A program made the translations under genes and the position numbers. 64,000 nucleotides of DNA from Anastrepha obliqua (taxonomy: Eukaryota > Arthropoda > Insecta > Diptera > Tephritidae). Shown here one piece after another: positions 55,944-64,000 of the stretch (position 1 is its first letter; each line of letters starts with the position of its first letter). The stretch covers positions 37,470,001 to 37,534,000 of the forward strand of contig NC_072893.1 of the NCBI RefSeq assembly GCF_027943255.1, in the 5' to 3' direction. A model generated the notes under the pieces. It saw nothing but the letters and a program-made list of their open reading frames with translations, searched no databases and had not been told where the DNA came from.

Positions 55944-57690
55944 CAGGGTTGCCCATATTCGACGGACCCATCTGGCAACCCTGTATCTTTTGACAGAGAC
56001 GTCAGATCGCTTAATGACATACCGCGTTGGAAGCATTAGTCTAAGCAGATTTTTATCATGGAATAGTACATGCCACGCGAGCGCTCCCAAATTGCTGAAA
56101 TTTACATTCAATAAAAGAAGTCAATTGTGAAAACTCAACGTGCGTATAAAAAATTAAATACAGTGCACTCGCGATAACTCGAACTAATTAAAACAGGCGC
56201 TGTTCGATTTATCGAATTTGTTCGACTTATCAATTGAGTGTGCTATGTTAAAAAAACAGTCATCGATATCGATTTTTTTCAATTAAATTTATTTATTTAT
56301 TTACATATGGATATGAACATGAATATGTTTAAAATAATTAATTCGTTTCAATATTTTTCATCAAATATTTGGCAGTTTTTGTGTCAGTTACACAAAAAAA
56401 GTCAGCTTTAACAGAAAAGTTAGGCCGAAAAGAAAGTTGTAATGTGTGTTTGTCTTTTCTTGCCTGCAGCAATGTTGAAGAGTGTTAACCTTTGCGGGGC
56501 TTACTTGTTCAGTTGTGGCCCACTGAATTACCTTATTGATAGAGCTAACTGCCTCCTCAGATGATATCCGCTCACATGTCTCAGTTGTGTTGTTAAACTC
56601 AGACTCAGAATCACTAGTTTCAATTATTACTTCTGTGTCGGTAAATTCGGCACCATCATTCCATTTGTAACATCATAAAGTGTAAATTCGACCTGTAAAT
56701 TATGTTTTTCATGTTATGTTCTTTCAAGATGAGTCCACTTATTGGGTAATTCTTTTTTCTTTGGGACAGAAACCATTTGTATAAAGCGGCTTTCATTTTA
56801 GGAAACTCAGAAGCTTTTAAAGTTCTCCTCTTCTCAGGACCCAAAATCGTGTTGTTTACTGCTTTTAAAATTGCCTTGTCTTTCTTTTTTATAAGACTTA
56901 TGGTAGACTTGGTGGACTATTCCTTCGCTAGAGAAGTAACACTACATCCACGTTTAATTTTGTTAAGGACTTCAGCCCTCTCTTTTAATGTTAAACACTT
57001 CAACCTTTTACGATCCATTACTCACATGCACTGATACACTACAAATGACAAATTTAAAGCAATTTGGTCAATGCAAGATGTTGTTCCCAGAAAACTAACG
57101 GGATATTAACGTCGAAATATTCATATGGATAATACACTAGTATACATATAATTTATATACATATACTATTACATATGTATGTATGTACAAAATGTACATG
57201 TTTGAAAAGAATGTGTGTACAAATAAATTTGTTTTTTTGTTCGAGTTATAGCGCTTTAATATTGTTCGAGTTACAAACTAGTCAATAGGGAAAAAAATGT
57301 GTTCGAGTTAGCACGTCGTTCGACTTAGCGGCTATTCGAGTTACCGCGAGTGCACTGTAATGTGAAAAGTGCGCCTTCTAAGAACACCATTAAACGATTG
57401 TACGAAAGTTTTTCGACTGCTGATGCTCTTTCTAATCCAAAGAGGCCAAATCAAAACCGACCAAGACGATCGGATGAGAATATTGCTCTTGTACGGGCCA
57501 GTGTTGAGACGTCGCCAAGGACATCCCAAAATCGCCGTTCTCAGCAGTTGGGCATTGCTCGGACCACTTTACAACGAATTATCCGCATTGATTTACATTT
57601 ATTCCCGTATAAGATTCAATTGACGCAAAGATTGTTGCCCGCGGACTTAAAAAAAAAAACACATGGGTCCGTCGAATATGGGCAACCCAG
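55944..57690 (+). mobile_element. Tc1/mariner element, internally deleted and interrupted by a pogo-like element
   Basis: The left end CAGGGTTGCCCATATTCGAC and reversed right end CTGGGTTGCCCATATTCGAC match except at the second base; TA at 55942-55943 and 57691-57692. The transposase N-terminal half continues across the inserted pogo: KTQRAYKKLN before it and NVKSAPSKNTIKRLYESFST after it, then RTSQNRRSQQLGIARTTLQR and LHLFPYKIQLTQRLLPADLK. After this the sequence goes straight to the right terminal repeat, so the whole catalytic domain is deleted. At the left the terminal repeat is followed by its own inverse (GGCAACCCTGTA, 55974-55985). Confidence 0.85.
56161..57357 (-). mobile_element. pogo/Tigger-like element nested in the Tc1/mariner element
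   Basis: 1197 bp with terminal repeats CAGTGCACTCGCGATAACTC (left) and, reversed, CAGTGCACTCGCGGTAACTC (right), TA at 56159-56160 and 57358-57359. The minus-strand gene starts at 57018: MDRKRLKCLTLKERAEVLNK, a CENP-B-type N-terminal HTH, then KSTISLIKKKDKAI, and after a frame change RRTLKASEFPKMKAALYKWF (56656-56844). A degenerate distal segment (INKVIQWATTEQ-like) follows. The DDE catalytic domain is deleted. Confidence 0.85.
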
Positions 57691-57779
57691 TATTATCTAA
57701 AAACTCTACTAACTAACATCCTACAAGGCCTTCGTATGACGCAGAATGGCGATGACAATATTAAATTAAGCGTCCCTTG

Positions 57780-57896
57780 CAGGGCTTGAGAGAAAGCTTC
57801 TGCGGAAGATTTTTCACCTTTTTTCCTTAGCGACGGCGAATATCGCAGGCGATGGAACGATGAGCTGTATGAGCTTTTCGACGACATAGATATTTT
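57780..57896 (+). mobile_element. RTE-clade LINE, left part (continues at 59238)
   Basis: In two frames LERKLLRKIFHLFS then DGEYRRRWNDELYELFDDID, the C-terminal region of RTE proteins. The text stops at the insertion and resumes at 59238 with AQRIKIQRLRRLGHVVRM. Confidence 0.75.
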
Positions 57897-59237
57897 CTGA
57901 CGTGATAACGTCTTATAATTCGATGTAGCCGGCTGCACGCACCAAAAAATGCGTCGTTATCTTGCTTGAACTGCAAGCGAGAGCGCGGAACGAACAACAA
58001 AGAGGCACAATCGGCCCCCGCGTTCGGCAACGCTCGTGAGGCAACTTGAGTGAGCATATATATGTATGTATATGCACACATGTACATATATAAATTCACA
58101 TAAAGGGTTTTTCAGTAAGAGCGCTTCAACTTTTGAACTTTTTTGAATAAAACACAAACGGTTTGACTTTTTTAACTAATTTTTTTTTTATTATCGAGTT
58201 TGAACATATACATTTAAGTATGAAATTCGATTTCTTTTGCATGACCACCGCGTGCACGTTTTACGAAGTCCAATCGTTGAACCCAATTTTCGACCACTCT
58301 TTTGCATAAATCGGCCGAAATTCCAGCAATTTCGCGTTCAATATTGGCTTTGAGCTCACAAATCGTCGCCGGCTTGTTAGTGTAGACCAATGACTTCACA
58401 TAACCCCAAAACGAGACGGCTTGTTAAATGGACCGTAAAATGGCCGTAATGCTCTTAAAGTAGCAGCAACAGAACGATTATTTTCATAAAAAATGTGCAC
58501 GATTTGCAATCGTTGCTCAAGTAAGTAGCGTTCCATGATGAAATGTATACTAATGAAGTTTACAAATGATAAGCGAAAAATAAAAAATATTGCGTCGTTC
58601 GCCCTCCCTATCGGAAAAAAGTTGAAGCGCACCTATTGAAAACCCCTATATTTGTATTTGCATATGCCATCTTCCTGTGTGCATGGTAATGAACCATTTC
58701 TCTGTTGAAAATAGGACGATGATAGGAAAAGTGGGAAATGAAAGGAAGTGTTTCGAGTGTAATGTGTCTTGAAAAAGTCAAATCGATGATGGTGCCTCTT
58801 AGTGTTGTTGACTTATTAACGTCTGATGCACAAACGAAATTGAACATATCTTTCATGAATTTGATAAATGTTTCGTCATTTTTCACGTTTGTGTAAATGT
58901 AACTCCATTGCAATTCCATTTACCTCCTCCTCTATATCCATACAAAATATCTGTCAAACAAATAAAACTAAAATTTTCTTTTGAAAAATGCAACCATTCC
59001 ATCAGTATTTTCTTATGACGTTGTCACGTTCAACTATCGTCAGTAAACCGACTTTACAGACAACCTCGTTTTTTCTTCTCCACTCCTCTCGAGATCATAG
59101 GGCCTCGACAAGACTTGTCTTGCGTTGGTTTCGTTAATCTATCCTATCCATCCGCTATCAGACCTAAGTAGTGGGAATGCCCACCTGTCGTTGCTTGGGA
59201 ACAACACTTTCTTCCTGCTTGGAGCGCCATCTGTACG
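57897..59237 (-). mobile_element. Dispersed repeat with endonuclease-like fragment (copy 2), inserted in an RTE
   Basis: 57897-59068 matches 27412-28590 apart from the nested element at 58103-58646 and a deleted microsatellite stretch. Minus-strand frame 58651-58919: NVKNDETFIKFMKDMFNFVC, NKSTTLRGTIIDLTFSRHIT, FISHFSYHRPIFNREM, fitting an endonuclease/exonuclease/phosphatase fold end. The extra right part 59080-59237 recurs at 63345-63525. The flanks ACGACATAGATAT (57884-57896) and ACGATATAGACAT (59238-59250, approximate) look like a 13-bp duplication with two differences. Confidence 0.6.
58103..58646 (-). mobile_element. Tc1/mariner element, internally deleted (copy F), nested
   Basis: Left end AAGGGTTTTTCAGTAAGAGC and reversed right end GGGGTTTTCAATAGGTGCGC share a continuing GCGCTTCAACTTTT; TA at 58101-58102 and 58647-58648. 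Minus-strand N-terminus from 58536: MERYLLEQRLQIVHIFYENN, RSVAATLRALRPFYGPFNKP. It is joined directly to the C-terminus: SLVYTNKPATICELKANIER and LCKRVVENWVQRLDFVKRAR (58214-58399). All three catalytic residues are gone. The copy of the repeat at 27412-28590 shows the empty site near 28155. Confidence 0.88.
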
Positions 59238-59510
59238 ATATAGACATAGCGCAGCGAATAAAGATCCAGCGGCTACGTCGGCTGGGTCATGTCGTCCGAA
59301 TGGATAAAATGCTCCGGCTCTGAAAGTATTCGATGCGGTACCAGCTGGTGGTAGCAGAGGAAGAGAAAGACCTGCTCTGCAATGGAAAGATCAGGTGGAG
59401 AAGGACTTCACTTCACGTAGTGTGTCCAACTGGCGCGGTTAGGATGAGAAAGAAACGTTTTGGCGAGCTCTGCTAAAAACGGCCAAAATCGCGTAAGCGG
59501 TAAAGTAGAG
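59238..59510 (+). mobile_element. RTE-clade LINE, right part
   Basis: IKIQRLRRLGHVVRMDK, then in shifted frames VFDAVPAGGSRGRGRPALQW-like text, VEKDFTSRSVSNWRG-like text and FWRALLKTAKIA. This completes the C-terminus begun at 57780-57896. Decayed by several frameshifts. Confidence 0.72.
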
Positions 59511-59921
59511 CGCTGAACAGATTTATGCTACTCTCGAACGGCAACTGGTTTTTTATGCGCGTCTTTTTCATGCAGAAATATACTAGAACACCATTCACAG
59601 CATCCAAGGCAACCATCATTGAAATATACTTTGTGATATTTAATTTCTGCAAAAGAGCTGGAAATTTTAACTTCGTGATTTCTTTATTATACGCTAAGAC
59701 ATGGAGATGGCAAATGAGAATAAAAATTACAGACATTTACCGTAATTTGGTATGGAATTACCTGCTTAGAATATTTATCATAATATGCAAAATTAACAAC
59801 CCAATTTTGTTTTCGAATAACTATTTTTTGCGGTAAACAAAACATGAATTTGGGTGTTGTAAATCTTTATTTTGACCTTACCGCACTTCACTCCTTGTCT
59901 AATTGTATATAAATACGTATG
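59511..59921. other. Spacer, nothing recognised
   Basis: Overlapping frames on both strands (59473-59836) lack domains. Confidence 0.45.
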
Positions 59922-59923
59922 TA

Positions 59924-60465
59924 AAGGGTAGTTAAATTTCAAGGGCCAATGTTGAAAGTGACATCAAGTTTTTTTCTGCATTTCATTTAACATTTTACAA
60001 TTTCAGACTAATTCGATTTGAACCATGGAAAAATACACAATCGAGCAACGCGTTAACGTTATTCAGGCTTATTATGAAAACGGGCGTTCAAATGAAAATG
60101 CATATCGCGCACTTCGTGATTTTTTTGTCAACTTAATCGTCCAAATGTGCTTACAATCGGAAAAATTGTGCAAAAGTTTGAGCAAACCGGGTCTGTAGGA
60201 GATGTAAAAACACCAGTGCATGCTTGTACAGCTCGTACTGCAGAAAATATTGCTGCTGTTCGCGATAGTGTGGTTGAAGAGCCGTCCACCTCAACAACAA
60301 CACCTTGGACCATCGGATGGAGGTGAGCCGCCGAGGCCGCGGGGACCATTTGGCCGATATTTTGTTCTATACGTATTATCATAATAAAGAGAAATGACAA
60401 TAATTACTTAAACAAATTGTATTTTATTCAAAATCAACACCGGCCCTTGAAACTTAACCACCCTT
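59924..60465 (+). mobile_element. Tc1/mariner element, internally deleted (copy C)
   Basis: Left end AAGGGTAGTTAAATTTCAAG and reversed right end AAGGGTGGTTAAGTTTCAAG; TA at 59922-59923 and 60466-60467. Transposase N-terminus MEKYTIEQRVNVIQAYYENG from 60025, YENGRSNENAYRALRDFF, KFEQTGSVGDVKTPVHA and NIAAVRDSVVEEPSTST. It then jumps to DHRMEV near the C-terminal end at about 60300. The catalytic domain is entirely deleted. Same family as copies A and B. Confidence 0.87.
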
Positions 60466-60467
60466 TA

Positions 60468-61639
60468 TAATATAATAAAATATATTTCGCACCATAAGCA
60501 TTCCTCGTTTTTGTGCCTCTGCAAGCTGTTGTCTCGCAGCATTAACACGAAGATTGTAGACGTGTAGGTAAGTGCGTGTACACACGCACGATCGTACATG
60601 ATTTGCCATGCACAACAACTAAAAACAAAGTCTTGAGAGCATTTATTCCTAAAATATTTCGAGAAACTAAAACATGTAAATGCGAGTGCGTGTGCGTGTG
60701 CGCTCTTCTATGCTCTTGTGCAGTTCTTCAAAAACAACACTAACGCAAACACTTTTTTACCTCAGGTATTATATCCTTTCTAAAAGAAGACGGAAGCCAA
60801 TGCTGTGTGCATTTATATTCTCACATGCAGGTGTGATAGTTATGAAGGATGCAAACTTGTTTACACAGCTATTCGACTACTATCCGTTTTCGCTTGGAAG
60901 GCAGCTTGCATGCAACTCAAGTACTTTGTAAAACACAGAAGCAAAAACTGTGTTAAATGACCTTAACGTCAGACCTGGCTTAGCGGCCTGCTTAGCTGGC
61001 GTGGGTAGAGTATGTGGCCTTATACTCGTATCTATACTGTGTGTCTATTATGTTTCCTACAGCTATAAGATCTGTGAACCCAAGCAGGGCGGTAGCATAT
61101 GCACTCTTGCTAAGCACTCATCATTTTTGAAGCACTTTTCAGGTGTGAACGACTCAACACTTAAGCAGCAGACCATGAATCGAGTGGGATGATAGCAACA
61201 GTATACATGTGTGTGTATGTATGTATTTATGAATGTATGGATGTATGTACGTATGTAGTAGATAGACATGTGCACGCCGATATTTGTTACTACTTTTTAA
61301 CTTTTACAGGCTTTATTCAGGCTCGGGTGAACTTATGAATCGCATGTTGCGCACTACCGATTTATATAACCAAAAAATATTTACAAGCAGTCGCTATAAT
61401 TAAAATGTGCGAGAAAGAGGGACGGAATAAAGACAAGAATGTGGTACAATAATTATTGAAGAAGAAAAGCTGTGGAATATTTGATCATCTTCCAACCATC
61501 TTCACTAAACTTCACCGCTTTTTTATTAGGTGTTGAGATTTTCTCAAATCGATTTTTTTCGATATTTCGAAAGTATGGTATCTTAAAAATATACTGCGAA
61601 ATTTTCATGTGGAAACTCTCAATATTATAGCGTCTACAA
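60468..61639. other. Spacer with a TATG microsatellite
   Basis: 61207-61261 holds GTATGTATGTA-type units. Otherwise no recognised element or gene. Confidence 0.5.
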
Positions 61640-62266
61640 CCCACTAACTAGGTAGAGAGCGGTCCGAGCGCTCCTGTATCTCAAACTTTAAAGCCGAAAC
61701 GACTTTTTTCGGCCTGCTGTTCTCCAAAAAAAAACCGAATCACTTGAAATTTTAATATGTTGTTCACAACATCAATGGCTATCGCTCGTACTAGAATCAT
61801 ATTATTGTATCAATTATTTCGTATTTTGTTGATTAAAAACTGAAAAAACCCCAATTTTTAGAGTGTCAAATCTAAAAACGCGCCATTTTGTAATTTTTTT
61901 TTATTCTACTGCGTTACATAGCTCCAGTTATACTGATTAATGAATTTTTTGGTTTTTGTGTTTCAGATAAATAGAAGAGCCAAAATGGACAACACCGTAC
62001 AGGTCCAATTTTTCGGGAGAGTCAACTTCAGCACCATATTTAAAATTATTAAAAAAAAACAAACTGTTTCTGGAAAACGATATTTAATTTTTTTAGGCTC
62101 TTCTTAATTTCTATTACATACAAAAAAAGAGTTAATTTTTTATTTTTTTATTAAAAGAAATCAAACAAAAAGCCTAAAAAATTTAAATATCGTTTTTCAT
62201 TTTTTTTATTATAAAAAAATTCCTGAAAATACCCTAAATTTTCGAGCAGTAGACCATCGAGACCCC
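61640..62266. mobile_element. TTAA-ended AT-rich element
   Basis: The right end, read inward from TTAA at 62267-62270, begins GGGGTCTCGATGG and contains CCTGAAAATACCCTAAAT, shared with 45819-45863. The interior carries GAGCGCTCCTGTATCTC, AAACTTTAAAGCCG, CGCGCCATTTTGTAA and GTGTTTCAGATAAATAG, the same ordered module as 23757-24524 and 49352-50066. The left border was not found. Confidence 0.5.
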
Positions 62267-62339
62267 TTAACAGACATTTTCCGGTGAATATTTTTGTAAA
62301 TTTTTTAAACTCTGAATCGACTCTAAAAACTTAATACTT

Positions 62340-62720
62340 TTCATATTTTTCATACGTTGTTATGAAAAACTGGGTATGCAAAACCTGGGTAAGGAGATGC
62401 ACAATCCACAACAGTGACGTGGGTACTGCTTATATCGGCCGACTGTTTGTTTGATGAGAGGTGGAACTTCGCTTTGTCCACGTTAACCAGCAGATCCATT
62501 CGCTTTGCTGCTGCATGCAGTTTTGAAAATACATTATCATAGGCATACGCCCGAATTTGTACGATCTTGTAAAAAATTATGCCTGCAGGATTAAGTACTG
62601 CCTCTCGCACAATATTTTCCAGCATCAAGTTAAAGGAATCAAATGGTCGATAGCCTTCCTGTCGTTGTTTGAAACCTCGTTAGGTATCAAAAAGTTGGAA
62701 GAGGTCCTTTCCAATTCTGG
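62340..62720 (-). mobile_element. RTE-clade LINE, RT core remnant
   Basis: Minus-strand text FDSFNLMLENIVREAVLN, then FYKIVQIRAYAYDN, where the catalytic YADD has become YAYDN, and KLHAAAKRMDLLVNVDKAKF, FHLSSNKQSADISSTHVTV. Upstream (62640-62720) RGFKQ precedes the block as in other RTE RTs. Confidence 0.7.
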
Positions 62721-63340
62721 TGCAGCTGCTGCTGTGGCTCACATACAATTGCCACTATTCCGGAGGTTCGAGAAGTGCTCCCTCCATAACTTAAGCAATC
62801 TCTGGACGCCAGTCATCAGATCGCCTTCTTTGTTCTTACAGGAAAACGCACCGATTTGGGAACCCTTTTTAAGCCTCTGATAGAAAGTGATTGTTTATTC
62901 TTTCTGATAATATGCCTCGCGGCAGCGATCTCACATGACTCGCGTTGCGTTCAATCGCAGAGTGACCCTATAGGCATCGCCCCTTCTTTCTGCCGCAGCG
63001 TGTTTGTCCTCGTCGGACCAATTGTTTTTAAGAGCTCGCCGTAATACGATTTCTTCTTCGACACACAGAACGAGAAATGTGGCGTCATTGCTCGAGCATG
63101 TCGGCTTCTTGTAGTACTCTCTGCGAGCAGGACTGAGTGAGTGAGTGGTGAATCTTTTGCCTATCTACTGCGATTACAGTTTTTCGATGTCGAACATGCT
63201 TGGCATTGTTAGATGAACGTTTTTTGTTACACAGAAGCGTGTGCGTGTTTTGGCTGCAAAAAGTTAAAGGCGATATTGGCTCCTTTGACCGTACCTACAA
63301 GTCGTTTTTCGATCAGGAGGCATGCACATTTGTTCCCCTT
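62721..63340. other. Probable upstream RTE-derived sequence, unresolved
   Basis: Base composition is less AT-rich and short frames occur on both strands. I suspect the endonuclease-RT linker of the neighbouring RTE on the minus strand but cannot fix a frame. Confidence 0.3.
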
Positions 63341-63344
63341 GTTC

Positions 63345-63525
63345 ACTCCTCTCGGGAGCATAGAGAATCGACAAGTCTTGCCTTGCATTGGCTTCGTTAA
63401 TATATTTGATTTCTGACAAGGTAGGTGATTAGCCTGCCGTTTCCAGTTCTATGTGGTGAAAATGCCCATCTGTCGTTGCTTAGGAACAACGCCTTCTTAC
63501 TGCTTGGAACGCCATCTGTGTTTGA
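63345..63525. repeat. Dispersed 180-bp repeat, also at 59080-59237
   Basis: Shared text: CACTCCTCTCG, TCGACAAG.CTTG, GTCGTTGCTTRGGAACAAC and CTGCTTGGARCGCCATCTGT in the same order and spacing. Confidence 0.7.
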
Positions 63526-63750
63526 CATTTTTCTGGCAGAAGGATCGCACAGATGGTTGAGGGCATCGCTAAAGTGGTGTGTCTGCGCTATTACCGCGGT
63601 TGCCCGCTTCCTCTTGTTAGTGCCACTGATGCAGTATGTAACTGTTTGTTATTTTTCCTTGTTTAGCAGCCACAATGCAAAAAATGCGCTGACTATTGTG
63701 GGGAAGTAAGGATGGAATGGATAAGGGTTTGAGTTTGAGGAATGAGATTG

Positions 63751-63885
63751 TTTTTTTTTTTTAGAAACAAGGAAAATAGTTAAATTTGGAAAAGTGCGAG
63801 GACCGTGCTTTCCGTCGGATTCGAACCCACAACCTCTGGGATGGCAGGCTAGTGCACTTACGCTAGACTACTGAGGCCGCTATTG
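63751..63885 (-). repeat. tRNA-like SINE (second type) with poly(A) tail
   Basis: Reverse complement: TAGTCTAGCGTAAGTGC-type A-box region (plus 63853-63873), TGGGTTCGAATCCGACGG with a good B box (GGTTCGAATCC, plus 63817-63827), a short AT-rich body and a 12-A tail (plus 63751-63762). A tRNA-like head without a complete cloverleaf plus poly(A) indicates a SINE and not a working tRNA gene. Confidence 0.65.
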
Positions 63886-64000
63886 CATAGCATGTCCAAA
63901 TGTTATTTGGACGGATGAAATATCTTAAAAATTACATTAATAACTTGTAGATTTCTATAGCTTTTTAACGAGAGGACGTGAAAAGTTCGCGCATTTAAGA

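Noticed and set aside
63797..63885. Possible functional tRNA gene
   Set aside because: The B box is good but acceptor and anticodon stems do not pair convincingly, and a poly(A) tail follows, so SINE is the better reading.
1..64000. CRISPR array, prokaryotic operon or IS element
   Set aside because: No regularly spaced direct repeats, no ribosome-binding sites or tight gene strings; the IS630-like transposases are eukaryotic Tc1/mariner members with TA targets.

Overview
The window reads as repeat-dense nuclear DNA from a higher dipteran, most likely a tephritid fruit fly. The clues are the mix of Tc1/mariner, RTE, R1, Loa, Jockey and I-type elements, a Helitron end, and four fragments of a tRNA-derived SINE whose layout matches the SINE I know from tephritid genomes. 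The host is an inference, since no species-diagnostic host gene is present. I find no operons, CRISPR arrays, rRNA or functional tRNA genes. Only one short stretch (415-536) looks possibly like a host exon. I see no LTR retrotransposon or virus-derived gene.

Layout. 1-394 is a Helitron helicase tail with an intact 3' terminus. 1168-3049 is a young 5'-truncated Jockey-type LINE with a perfect 12-bp target duplication. 4183-5029 is the first of three related, internally deleted Tc1/mariner copies (also 41536-42417 and 59924-60465). 7690-8515 is an R1-like tail. 10346-11383 is a broken, unclassified transposon-like gene, followed by a short RTE insertion (11471-11888). 13728-15715 holds SINE, I-type LINE and mariner debris. 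16990-22380 is a DNA-transposon cluster whose centrepiece is a nearly intact mariner (19142-20421) inside a Tc1-like element (19089-21279).

23757-25060 holds AT-rich terminal-repeat elements. 25100-27115 is a LINE split by a mariner. 27412-28590 is the first copy of a repeat carrying an endonuclease-like fragment. 29312-30685 is a pogo/Tigger element, followed by SINE, Loa LINE and a CR1-like LINE (32237-34520) split by a Tc1/mariner copy. 35735-38440 holds LINE and mariner fragments. 38600-44015 has MITEs, a mariner remnant, two RTE fragments, the second Tc1/mariner copy and an I-type tail.

44859-50066 has an R1-like tail, a MITE, a fifth Tc1/mariner copy and a TTAA-flanked element. 50815-53900 has a mariner and a Tc1-like remnant. 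55944-59510 is the most complex nest: a pogo-like element inside a Tc1/mariner element, then a Tc1/mariner element inside an endonuclease-bearing repeat inside an RTE. 62340-63885 ends with RTE coding debris and a second SINE type.

No gene set cooperates here. What the window records is the order of insertion. At least five host/guest pairs can be read from matching terminal repeats, target duplications or a coding frame that resumes across the guest. The internally deleted transposase copies are expected to be immobile without a helper.
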